The translations under genes and the position numbers were made by a program. The notes under the pieces are model-generated. The model was not told the origin of the DNA, searched no databases, and worked only from the letters and a program-made list of their open reading frames with translations. This document shows, in pieces, positions 36,301-41,260 of a DNA stretch of 64,000 nucleotides. Numbering within the stretch: the first letter of the stretch is position 1; the number at the start of each line of letters is the position of its first letter. The DNA comes from Rattus norvegicus (lineage: Eukaryota; Chordata; Mammalia; Rodentia; Muridae), in the NCBI RefSeq assembly GCF_036323735.1, contig NC_086026.1, positions 87,510,359 through 87,574,358 of the forward strand, given 5' to 3'.

Positions 36301-37467
36301 TGAATTGACAGAGCTCTCTTTTTCTTTACTGGCTTATGAAATAATGATGCTTTTTAAAATGTGGCATCTTCAATGAGGTGTGGTGACTGCAGTGTCACTC
36401 CAGTGTCGTCTGTGTGTATTGCACATCACTGTTAACTTCTGCTGGGCTAAGTAACCATGGCTCAGTCAGGCTATACCACATGTGGACAGCTGCCAGCTCC
36501 TATACAGTGCCTCTGCCCAACCCCAGGCTCTTTCCTTGTCAGCTTAAGACCTCATTTACAGGGCCTTACTGGCCTTGCTGGTTCTTACACAGGAAACAGC
36601 TCATACAAAACTAACTCAGTGCGAATGCTAACAGCCTCTGGACAAAGGTCATCTGGGAACATGTTACCTCTAGGATGCTGTATCTCTGGCTTCGCTTTTA
36701 CCCCCTTCTCATCCTTGTAGGGACCCCATATTCCTCCTCATCCCCATAGGGACCCCATAGTCCTCCTCATCCCCATAGGGACCCCATAGTCCTCCTCATC
36801 CCCATAGGGACCCCATAGTCCTTCTTATCGCCACAGGGACCCCATAGTCCTTCTCATCCCCACAGGGACCCCATAGTCCTTCTTATCGCCACAGGGACCC
36901 CATAGTCCTTCTCATCCCCACAGGGACCCCATAGTCCTTCTCATCCCTGTAGGGATCCTATAGCCCTTCAAGTAGTTATATATTGCCAGCATCTAGAGAC
37001 ATAGCCCTCTCTGTCTCTTAATAGCTGGTAGTATCAGCCTGTGGGGGCATCTCTGTGCGTGTGTGTGCGCACGTGTGTGTGTTGCTGTTCTGCAACCTGC
37101 CATTTGTCCCCAGCAGGAATCCTTTGAATGTGATAAAAACCTTTCTCAGTCCTTACTGTGTGATACTCCCAGTTCATGATGATCTCATTTTAGAGGCATG
37201 TGTTCACCAGTCATTAAATATCTACTTCTTAAATCACCTATTTTCTTTTCTTCAGGAGAACTAATGACTGTTGCCAGGTGGATGAGAGAGTTTATTGCAA
37301 ACCATCCTGACTACAAGCAAGACAGTGTAATAACTGATGAGATCAACTATAGCCTCATTTTGAAATGCAATCAAATTGCAAATGAATTGTGTGAATGTCC
37401 AGAGTTACTTGGATCAGGCTTTAGAAAAGCGAAGTACAGTGGAGGTAAAAGCGACCCTTCAGACTAG
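181..37467 (+). CDS. Gclc: Glutamate-cysteine ligase catalytic subunit, spliced from 16 exons
   Basis: This enzyme (gamma-glutamylcysteine synthetase heavy chain, EC 6.3.2.2) catalyses ATP-dependent joining of L-glutamate gamma-carboxyl to L-cysteine in the cytosol, the rate-limiting step of glutathione synthesis. It works with the modifier subunit GCLM. Joining 181-330, 19610-19722, 20685-20867, 23819-23932, 25334-25392, 25488-25621, 29523-29597, 29834-29950, 30580-30718, 31147-31259, 31696-31788, 32081-32185, 35732-35813, 35888-35991, 36060-36180 and 37256-37467 gives 1,914 bases and 637 residues, the usual mammalian length. Landmarks fall at their known numbers: E50/E52 and E96/E103 (metal-site acids by homology to the yeast enzyme); R127, P158, H370 and P414 (positions of human deficiency mutations, all wild type here); caspase-3 site AVVD499; and C553, linked to redox control. 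All introns are GT-AG. No frameshift or stop is seen, so the gene looks intact. Confidence 0.98.
1928..2044 (-). repeat. B1 SINE, antisense
   Basis: Reads as reverse-complement B1: A-tail complement, AGACAGGGTTTCTCTCTGTA, CTGTCCTGGAACTCATTGTGTAGAC, then the GGGATTA-box equivalent degraded. Truncated and diverged. Confidence 0.8.
2774..2965 (-). mobile_element. URR1-like non-autonomous hAT DNA transposon
   Basis: Contains the reverse complement of the rodent URR1 pattern: GGGTCATGACCCC near one end, then ATTACAATTCATAACA, AAAATTACAGTTATTAAGTAGCAA, ATTTTATGGT-GGGGAGGTCACCAC, and GGGTCTCAGCATTAGGAAG at the other end. The same family appears in the opposite orientation at 8094. Terminal repeats are eroded. 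Confidence 0.75.
3447..3590 (+). repeat. B1 SINE, sense
   Basis: GGGTGTGGGCACACACCTTCAATCCCAGC (box A region) is followed by GAGTTCCAGGACAGCCAAGG and GAGAGACCCTGTCACA, with an AAACAAACAA tail. Confidence 0.85.
4391..4472 (-). repeat. B1 SINE fragment, antisense
   Basis: A short degraded stretch (GGCCTTGAACTTTTAATTCTCCTGCTTCAGTC..CTTATAGGCCTGCGCACC) resembles the second half of reverse-complement B1. Confidence 0.55.
4620..4755 (+). repeat. B3-like SINE fragment
   Basis: The TCTTCTGGCCTCTGAGAGCAC core followed by a TACAGACACACGTACACACAG tail resembles the 3' half of B3. The 5' tRNA-like half is not recognisable. Confidence 0.5.
4865..4912 (-). repeat. Possible LTR fragment, antisense
   Basis: On the minus strand this reads AATAAAGTTGGGCATTGAATG, a polyadenylation signal inside a short conserved segment. 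A related CATTCAATGCCCAAC word recurs at 15031 without other shared flanks. This suggests a retroviral-type LTR remnant, but I cannot name the family. Confidence 0.3.
4913..5072 (+). mobile_element. LINE-1 3' end (rat type)
   Basis: The purine-rich LINE-1 3' UTR pattern is present: GGGATGGGGGTTTCTGGAGG, GGAAACCAGGAAGGGGAATA, ACATTTGAAATGTAAATAAA, ending in a poly(A) run at about 5060-5072. It is a 5'-truncated insertion with no ORF content. Confidence 0.75.
5668..5699. repeat. (AT)n microsatellite
   Basis: TATCATATATATATATATAC followed by ATATATATATATATG, inside the LINE-1 relic. Confidence 0.95.
6226..6405 (-). repeat. B2 SINE, antisense, with intact target-site duplication
   Basis: Reverse-complement B2: TATTTATTTATTTATC tail, CAGAAGAGGGCATCAGATC, ACCATGTGGTTGCTGGG, and the tRNA-like head CTTAACCGCTGAGCCATC. 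It is flanked by a perfect 15-bp duplication GACAGTTCATTTCTT at 6211-6225 and 6406-6420. The insertion lies inside the older LINE-1. Confidence 0.95.
6681..6827 (-). repeat. B1 SINE, antisense
   Basis: GAGACAGGATTTCCATGTGTG, GTAGACCAGGCTGGCCTCAA, and GAGTGCTGAGATTAAAGGC are present in B1 reverse-complement order. Confidence 0.85.
8094..8272 (+). mobile_element. URR1-like non-autonomous hAT DNA transposon
   Basis: Starts GTGGTTCTCAACCTTTCC and ends AGGTTGAGAAGCACTG, imperfect inverted termini. Between them are TATTTTTATTACTACTTCA, GGTCTTAGGCGACCCCTGG and CCAAAGGGGTCTCGACTCC. Confidence 0.85.
13190..13757 (-). repeat. Murid medium-reiteration repeat split by a B2
   Basis: Starts GTCTTAGTCATTGTTCTATTGC..TGAAGAGA..CATGACCATGACAAC, continues TTTAATTGGATCTGGCTTACA, and after the B2 resumes with ACACTTTCTCCAGCAAGGC and ends GCCATTCTTAGTCAAACCACC. 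The pattern is a common murid dispersed repeat whose sense copies appear downstream at 58-62 kb. I do not fix the family name. Confidence 0.65.
13416..13615 (+). repeat. B2 SINE, sense, with intact target-site duplication
   Basis: GGGCTGGAGAGATGGCTCAG head, CCAGCAACCACATGGTGGC, GATGCCCTCTTCTGGTG, and a poly(A) tail. It is flanked by a perfect 14-bp duplication AAAACCTCAAAGTA at 13402-13415 and 13612-13625. It is nearly consensus, so relatively young. Confidence 0.96.
15024..15120. repeat. Possible LTR-related fragment
   Basis: Shares the CATTCAATGCCCAAC word with 4874 and continues into ATACTCAGCCTCTACTCCC. Too short to classify. Confidence 0.25.
18266..18403 (+). repeat. Old B1-like SINE, sense
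   Basis: TGGTGTGGACTTACACCTGT..GGAAGGCTGTGGCAGGGGGAT, AGCCTGGGCAACTGAGTGAG and a CTCTCTAAAAAACAAAACAA tail fit a diverged B1/proto-B1. Confidence 0.65.
19610..19722 (+). CDS. Gclc: Gclc coding exon 2 (residues 51-88)
   Basis: Follows acceptor TTTCCGCAG and opens VEYMLVSFDHENRK. E52 is the second metal-site acid. It ends two bases into N88, donor GTAAGC. Confidence 0.98.
19723..20684 (+). other. Gclc: Gclc intron 2
   Basis: 962 bp, phase 2. It holds a pyrimidine-rich tract at about 20095-20190 and an antisense B1; nothing else is seen. Confidence 0.95.
20205..20342 (-). repeat. B1 SINE, antisense
   Basis: TCAAGACAGGGTTTCTTTGAG, CTGGCTGTCCCAGAGCTTGC, GTAGACCACGCTGGTCTTGAA and CTAGGATTAAAGACATG, preceded by a T/C-rich microsatellite. 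Confidence 0.85.
20685..20867 (+). CDS. Gclc: Gclc coding exon 3 (residues 88-149)
   Basis: Encodes HPTLWRPEYGSYMIEGTPG and SEFNTVEDNMRKRRKEA. It carries E96, E103 and R127. The donor is GTTAGT, with an atypical T at +3. Confidence 0.98.
21501..21510 (-). promoter_or_regulatory. ARE/MARE core match GTGACTCAGC
   Basis: The minus strand reads GTGACTCAGC, an exact match to the antioxidant response element core RTGACNNNGC with the AP-1-like TCA centre. Function is inferred only. Confidence 0.35.
22979..23094 (-). repeat. B1 SINE, antisense
   Basis: TTTTGAGACAGGGTTTCTCTG, TGGCTGTCCTAGATCTCGC and CTGTAGACCAGGCCTCTAAC, followed by a degraded end. A T/C-rich tract precedes it. Confidence 0.85.
23435..23514. 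repeat. 20-bp minisatellite, 4 copies
   Basis: Unit GCTGGGTGGAACCTGCCCTG is repeated head to tail. The last copy has a single C-to-T change. Confidence 0.97.
23819..23932 (+). CDS. Gclc: Gclc coding exon 4 (residues 149-187)
   Basis: Completes R149 and reads LGCPGFTLPEHRPNPEEGG to HPRFG. P158, mutated in a human deficiency allele, is wild type. Donor GTGAGT. Confidence 0.98.
23933..25333 (+). other. Gclc: Gclc intron 4
   Basis: 1,401 bp, phase 2. One antisense B1 is present near 24.5 kb; nothing else is recognised. Confidence 0.95.
24496..24608 (-). repeat. B1 SINE, antisense, diverged
   Basis: GGCAGGGTCTGTCTCTGAAGC, CCATCCTGGAACTCACTATA, CTAGTACTGGGCTTAACGAG. Confidence 0.7.
25334..25392 (+). 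CDS. Gclc: Gclc coding exon 5 (residues 187-207)
   Basis: 59 bp, the smallest exon, encoding TLTRNIRHRRGEKVVINVP. It ends one base into I207, donor GTACGT. Confidence 0.98.
25488..25621 (+). CDS. Gclc: Gclc coding exon 6 (residues 207-251)
   Basis: Encodes IFKDKNTPSPFVETFPED through GFGMGNCCLQ, including the adjacent cysteines C248-C249. Preceded by the 95-bp intron 5. Donor GTATTG is weak. Confidence 0.98.
25622..29522 (+). other. Gclc: Gclc intron 6
   Basis: 3,901 bp, phase 0. It contains two CTCF-like words at 25868 and 25928 and a B4-like SINE at 28.0 kb. A possible old B1 scrap lies near 27.0 kb. The rest is unremarkable. Confidence 0.95.
28000..28205 (-). repeat. B4-like composite SINE, antisense
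   Basis: A B1-like part (GCCTCCCCAGCTCCAAGACTA..CCACTCCCAGCTATG) is followed by an ID/tRNA-like part (GGGGTTCTAGGGATCAAAGTC, ACAAGGTAAACGCTTTCCC), the antisense order expected for B4. Confidence 0.65.
29523..29597 (+). CDS. Gclc: Gclc coding exon 7 (residues 252-276)
   Basis: 75 bp, VTFQACSISEARYLYDQ to CPIV. In-frame length, codon-aligned at both ends. Donor GTAAGT. Confidence 0.98.
29834..29950 (+). CDS. Gclc: Gclc coding exon 8 (residues 277-315)
   Basis: 117 bp, MALSAASPFYRGYVSDID to TREERGLE, in frame at both ends. It is among the most conserved blocks of the eukaryotic GCL family. Confidence 0.98.
29951..30579 (+). other. Gclc: Gclc intron 8
   Basis: 629 bp, phase 0, with a T-rich stretch near 29961. 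No repeat or gene is recognised. Confidence 0.9.
30580..30718 (+). CDS. Gclc: Gclc coding exon 9 (residues 316-362)
   Basis: PLKNNRFKISKSRYDSID to EIYEQLLEE, ending one base into G362. Donor GTGAGC. Confidence 0.98.
30719..31146 (+). other. Gclc: Gclc intron 9
   Basis: 428 bp, phase 1. Nothing recognised. Confidence 0.9.
31147..31259 (+). CDS. Gclc: Gclc coding exon 10 (residues 362-399)
   Basis: GIDHLLAQHVAHLFIRDPL to ESDHFE. It carries H370, wild type relative to the human H370L deficiency allele. Donor GTATCT. Confidence 0.98.
31260..31695 (+). other. Gclc: Gclc intron 10
   Basis: 436 bp, phase 0. Nothing recognised. Confidence 0.9.
31696..31788 (+). CDS. Gclc: Gclc coding exon 11 (residues 400-430)
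   Basis: NIQSTNWQTMRFKPPPPN to VEFRPME, in frame at both ends. P414 lies within the PPPP run (413-416). Donor GTGAGA. Confidence 0.98.
32081..32185 (+). CDS. Gclc: Gclc coding exon 12 (residues 431-465)
   Basis: VQLTDFENSAYVVFVVLLT to LIPLSK, 105 bp and in frame at both ends. It is preceded by intron 11 (292 bp). Donor GTAAAG. Confidence 0.98.
32734..32867. repeat. Minisatellite: 67-bp unit in two copies, each of two 33/34-bp subunits
   Basis: Subunits share TGTGCAGCCCTGACAGGGAG and alternate between a CTCTGCTGC head and a CTGTCAGT head. The arrangement is A-B-A-B, so a 33/34-bp pair was duplicated as a block. Confidence 0.95.
33522..33625 (+). repeat. B1-type SINE, sense, 5'-truncated
   Basis: TCTCTAGCACTTGGGAAGC, GAGGCAGGAGGATCACAAGT, TTCAAAGCCA and a GAACCTGTGTC..AAAAAG end. 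Confidence 0.7.
33766..33912 (+). repeat. B4-type SINE, sense
   Basis: GCATGGAGAGATGACTGTGC, GTAAAGGCACTTGCCTCCAAG, CAGGACCCATGTAGGAGAG, AAGTTGTCTTCTGACAC, and an A-rich end. Confidence 0.75.
33926..34026 (+). repeat. ID SINE, sense, with intact target-site duplication
   Basis: GGGGTTGGGGATTTGGCTCA, GTGGTAGAGCGCTTGCC, GTTCGGTCCCCAGCTCTG and an A-rich tail. A perfect 11-bp duplication TCTTTATGAAG is at 33915-33925 and 34027-34037. The ID family derives from tRNA-Ala/BC1, and copies this clean indicate rat. Confidence 0.97.
34942..35100 (+). repeat. B4/RSINE-like element, diverged
   Basis: CAGGCTGGAGAGATGGCTCA head, then CCAGCCAGTCCAGCAAAAAC and a GAGAGAGAGTGTGATTGAGG segment typical of murid composite SINEs. 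Confidence 0.5.
35156..35350 (+). repeat. B3 SINE, sense
   Basis: AGCTGAAGAGGCCACTCACTTG..TTAAGAGCAGTGACT, CAGGGCAGCTCACATGGGAT, TGATGCCCTCTTCTACTCTC, and ACACATAAAATAAGGAAAAA tail. Confidence 0.8.
35732..35813 (+). CDS. Gclc: Gclc coding exon 13 (residues 466-493)
   Basis: VDENMKVAQERDAVLQGM to FRKDICK, ending one base into G493. The following intron is only 74 bp, donor GTATCG. Confidence 0.98.
35888..35991 (+). CDS. Gclc: Gclc coding exon 14 (residues 493-527)
   Basis: GGNAVVDGCSKAQTSSEPS to DTIINGK. AVVD499-G is the reported caspase-3 cleavage site in mammalian GCLC. The following intron is only 68 bp, donor GTAGGG. Confidence 0.98.
36060..36180 (+). CDS. Gclc: Gclc coding exon 15 (residues 528-568)
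   Basis: EGVFPGLIPILNSYLENM to LIKKRAS, ending one base into G568. It contains C553, the cysteine implicated in redox-sensitive association with the modifier subunit. Donor GTACAG. Confidence 0.98.
36181..37255 (+). other. Gclc: Gclc intron 15
   Basis: 1,075 bp, phase 1. It contains the 29-bp minisatellite and a short GT-rich stretch near 37057-37082. Confidence 0.95.
36719..36950. repeat. 29-bp minisatellite, 8 copies
   Basis: Units start AGGGACCCCATAGTCCT and end CATCCCCA(T/C). Starts fall at exact 29-bp spacing (36719, 36748, 36777, 36806, 36835, 36864, 36893, 36922), with a degraded ninth at 36951. Variant units alternate CTCATCCCCACAG and CTTATCGCCACAG. Confidence 0.97.
37256..37467 (+). 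CDS. Gclc: Gclc coding exon 16 (residues 568-637) and stop
   Basis: Follows the strong acceptor TTTTCTTTTCTTCAG. GELMTVARWMREFIANHP to KYSGGKSDPSD, then TAG at 37465-37467. Confidence 0.98.
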
Positions 37468-38530
37468 ACATCCAGCAAAGTGGATGGCAGCTGCAGCCCT
37501 GACCCCGAGCCCACTCAGACGCTGTGAAGACCAAGATGGCCTACAGTGTTCCAGTTGCCCACAAGTGACTAGAAGCTTCCTTCAGTAGGTGAATCTGAGT
37601 TTGTATATGTATATACTAAAGTATTTTTATGATTATTAACAATGTATTTTAATAACACTGTATCTACAGTCATGGTGAACTGGCTTGTACATTTTTGAAT
37701 TCTGACTCTGGAGCGACTGCTGTCTAGGCAGTTTTGTAAATGTAATTGTACAATACATGTACCTGCATTCCAGAGTTTCAATGTTTACTGTAAACCTTCT
37801 TTAATACTACCTGGGACCTGATTCACTGAAATTTATTTTTAAAAAAATGCTTTCTCCTACCTGTTTCTTGAGTCTCCTCTTGCTGTGTACGTGAAGTCAC
37901 TGGACTGCACTGATGCCCTCTGAGGGCGAGGCACCTTACCTGTGACACTTCCTTTGCAGAGCAGTCCCACTCCTGCCACGGAACTGAACTCTGCCAGCTA
38001 TTAGAAAAGAAACTACAAATCCTAGATTCGTCTGAATATACAGACTCAGAGAATATTTAGTTTCATCTGAAAAGGAAAACCTTTTCCTTCTATGTACACC
38101 AAGAGCTCTGTCAAATGTCTGCTCTCCATTACCACCTGTCTGACCTCTGCTGAGAACAGTCGTCAGTGCAGCCACCAGGTTTCCGCCCTCTCTCAAGTTT
38201 GCTGTAGCAGATTGGCAGACTGTCTTCTAACAGCCATTCATTTCATTCCAGATTTTCCCAGGGGAATAGTCTGCATCCTGCTTGCTTTCTGTATAAAACT
38301 TACAAATCAATCATGAAATGCACTAATTTTTGTGAATCAGGACCCTAAGTGTTTAATTGTAAATAATTTGTTTCATAGATTGCTTTAGGTTTGTGTTATC
38401 TTTTTAATTGTTAACTGAATTTAACTACTTCTAAAGTAACTGAACTGTAGATTAAGCCAAGCTTTACAGATAAAAATATTTACTGTAATGCTAATTTTGA
38501 AAGATTGCAATAAAGCCACTTCAGCTTAAA
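37468..38530 (+). other. Gclc: Gclc 3' UTR
   Basis: About 1.06 kb of AT-rich non-coding sequence follows the stop. The end is set by the AATAAA at 38509-38514, so cleavage is expected at roughly 38525-38540. No SINE interrupts it. No long open frame continues from the CDS. Confidence 0.8.
38509..38514 (+). terminator. Gclc: Polyadenylation signal AATAAA
   Basis: Canonical hexamer in GATTGCAATAAAGCCACTTC, about 1.04 kb after the stop codon. Confidence 0.8.
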
Positions 38531-38654
38531 GCTTTAAATACTGGGATTGGCTCTGTATCTCATTTACCTCGGAAAGTTAAAGGAAGCCTTATTTTCTACA
38601 GTTCTCTTATGTAAACTAGGTTGTAAAAAGGATAAAATGTTTGTAGTATGAGAA

Positions 38655-38660
38655 AATAAA
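38655..38660 (+). terminator. Gclc: Second AATAAA, possible alternative poly(A) signal
   Basis: AGAAAATAAAAGATCGG lies 146 bp beyond the first signal and is followed by GT-rich sequence (TAGTATGTGTATGAGTGG). Confidence 0.4.
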
Positions 38661-38744
38661 AGATCGGGATTCATATTCAAAGGTAGTATGTGTATGAGTG
38701 GTTTTCAGGGTTTTTAGTTTGGATTGGGAGGCATTGTTTTATGT

Positions 38745-38892
38745 TTTGTTTTTATTTCTAACTATGTCACCTGGCCACTGGTTTGTGCCCACTATGTGCC
38801 CACTATGTAGCTCAGCCTGGCCTTGAACTCATAAAGGCCCACCTGCCTCTACCTGATAGTACTGCTAAAAGCATGAGCTGATATGCCTGGCT
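38745..38892 (-). repeat. B1 SINE, antisense, diverged
   Basis: CTATGTAGCTCAGCCTGGCC, TTGAACTCATAAAGGCCCACC, TGCTAAAAGCATGAGCTGATA. It carries a small internal duplication of GTGCCCACTAT. Confidence 0.75.
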
Positions 38893-40159
38893 TTGGTTGG
38901 GAGGATTTTATCAGCTTGTGTGACGTCACCTCATCATTTCAGCTCTCCGATCCCCTAAGAGGAGGACTGCTAAAGCAGATGGATCTCCCTCAGTAGCTCT
39001 CTCACAAGACCTGAGCTGTAGCTGTTAGACTGCTTTGCCTATGAAAATGAATTTTTCTTTTACTCTCAGCCAGCCTCATGCTGCTGGGCCTGTGGAGGCC
39101 TGGAAAAAGTAGTCCACCCTGGAGACACTTATATGGAGGAACAAACGATCCCTGCAGAGCTGTTTTCAACCTGTCTGGATCGGTGTCCCTACCACATCCT
39201 CTCACACACACCAAGTTCATGGAGCATGTTTTTATTGGGCCACACCTTCATTCGAATGAAGCTTAGACAAGTATAGCCCAGACATAAGAGTTACTTCCAA
39301 AACAGTGCTCCCTTCAGGCAAAGGAAGCACCAAAGGATTTTATTTTGTTCAGGGACCTCATTCAGAAAAGTACTTCAGGGACGTTTCCAAGCATGGTCCA
39401 TTTAAGGTGATAATTTAAGAAGGAAAAATGGGTGTGCTTAGTTCAAGATCATGGCATACAGCTTTCCTGATGAGATGAGAACACATGGTGTGCTGGGCTT
39501 TCATCTCACTGTAGATAAAGGAAAAGTCGTGTGGAAGGTGTGGAAGGGGTGTGTCCCCGAAAGGCTTTCTCCCGCTGGCCTTCCTCTGGGCAGTCACTTC
39601 TTCACTGGTCCTCAGCAGCACTCAGCTCTAATCTACGGAACCTAGAGTGAAGTCTACACTTCTCCACTAGTAAGCCTGGGTATTGCTTGTCTGCAGGCAG
39701 CTCACACGAATACTTCCTACCACTTCATGCCCACGTTACAGATAGTCCGCTTAAAGCATCAGCAGTCGCTTGCCTTCAGTGCATGTCTAGATTGTCCTCC
39801 TGCTAAAGTTTAAACCAGGCGAATTTCAGCCTATGTCACATGCTCTTCTCCACTCCCAGACAGAGCAAGTATGACCCACACTCATGAGCGTTACCATCTA
39901 AACAGCATTCAGGGTCGAGAGCCAAATTATAAACACTGACATGAACAAAAGATTCTTCGTCATCAGTGAAAATGTGTGAAGAAGCCTTGTGACACACCAC
40001 TGGCCTGTTAGCTAATTAAGCAATTTTAAAGAAGGAGTTTGGATGGGAGACCTCAGGTTACTGAACAAATGCTGAGAAGACAGTTACTAATTGGAAATTT
40101 CAATGCCAGGCACAGGATACTTTGTATGAGTTGAAGGTCAGTGAGGTAGGAAGCTCTCC

Positions 40160-40160
<1 letters not shown>
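38893..40160. other. Intergenic sequence, no gene seen
   Basis: No recognisable coding, RNA or repeat feature. It includes a full CRE palindrome TGACGTCA at 38921-38928. Confidence 0.7.

Positions 40161-40220
<60 letters not shown>
40161..40220. repeat. (TGCT)15 microsatellite
   Basis: Sixty bases of uninterrupted TGCT directly abut the T-tail of the antisense B2. Confidence 0.97.
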
Positions 40221-40221
<1 letters not shown>

Positions 40222-40413
40222 TTTTTTTTTTTTTTAAAGATTTATTTATTTATTATATATAAGTACACTGTAGCTGTCTTCAGATACACCAGAAGAGGGC
40301 ATCGGGTCTCTTTACAGATGGTTGTGAGCCACCATGTGGTTGCTGGGAATTGAACTCATGACCTCTGGAAGAGCAGTTGGGTGCTCTTAACCACTGAGCC
40401 ATCTCTCCAGCCC
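40221..40413 (-). repeat. B2 SINE, antisense
   Basis: Poly(T), AAGATTTATTTATTTATTA, CAGAAGAGGGCATCGGGTC, CATGTGGTTGCTGGGAATTG, ending CCATCTCTCCAGCCC. It is followed by GCTTGCTTGCTTTTTA, so it inserted into or beside the TGCT repeat. Confidence 0.95.
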
Positions 40414-40939
40414 GCTTGCTTGCTTTTTATAGTGCCAGAAGGAGCTGTGTAGGCTGCTGGGGGAGAAAAAGACATCAATCATCTTACCCAGTGGTAAGAT
40501 GCAGACTGGACTCTACATGCGACAGTACCCACCTAGCAAGCAAGAAATGCCCCCACCGGATCAGATTTGAGGCCCGCTCTACAGCAGGGAGCCAATGCCT
40601 AGTGCTGTAAACACAGTGCTCAACCCATGGTTAGAGAAGTTAGCAAGCCCAGGGGAGAACTTGTTGCTGTTTTTTTACTTTAACGATCTTGTTGTCAAGC
40701 TGCCTTCTATGGTATTTTTATACTCATAGATTGGTACCTTTGGTCTCAGAGAAGCTGGCTGCTGCATTGGTAGTGCTTATGTAGTGCAGGCCTAAGAATA
40801 GGCAGCTGCGTGCTCAGCCGTAGATGGGATACCAACATCAGCACCCCGCTCAGAGTCTCACAGAAGAGGAGCAGGAAGAATGTAAAAGCTGGAGGAGGGC
40901 TGAAGTGCTGTTCTCTGGACATACATGGCTCTTGCTCAT

Positions 40940-41260
40940 ATGAACGCAAAGTGGCTGCCAATGACCTGCGCAAACCAAGACAGCTCAATATTACACAAGG
41001 AGGAAGGGGGCTGGGGGAGCTATTTGCAGTTGATGGCTGCTTCGGGAAGGGATAGTTACTTTGTGAGTGTGGCCACTGGTTGCTTCCCAGTGGATGACCC
41101 CAATATCCATGCATATATAGAAAGCATTAATTGAGTTAAAAACAAATACATTATTATAAAAAAGTTGGAAGGGAGATTAATGGGGCTCTGTGGAGAGCTG
41201 AAGGGAAGGGTAGTCATGATCCAGATACAGATATAGAGTACAATAAAGATTGACATTAAC
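40940..41260 (+). mobile_element. LINE-1 3' UTR fragment (Lx-like)
   Basis: Order of murid L1 3' UTR landmarks: GGGGGAGCTATTTGCAGTTG, ATGGCTGCTTCGGGAAGGG, CCCAGTGGATGACCCCAATA, CCATGCATATATAGAAAGCA, then GTTGGAAGGGAGATTAATGG. Confidence 0.65.

Noticed and set aside
40161..40220. Regular short repeats resembling an array
   Set aside because: A pure tetranucleotide microsatellite with no spacers. No CRISPR-like repeat-spacer structure exists anywhere in the window.
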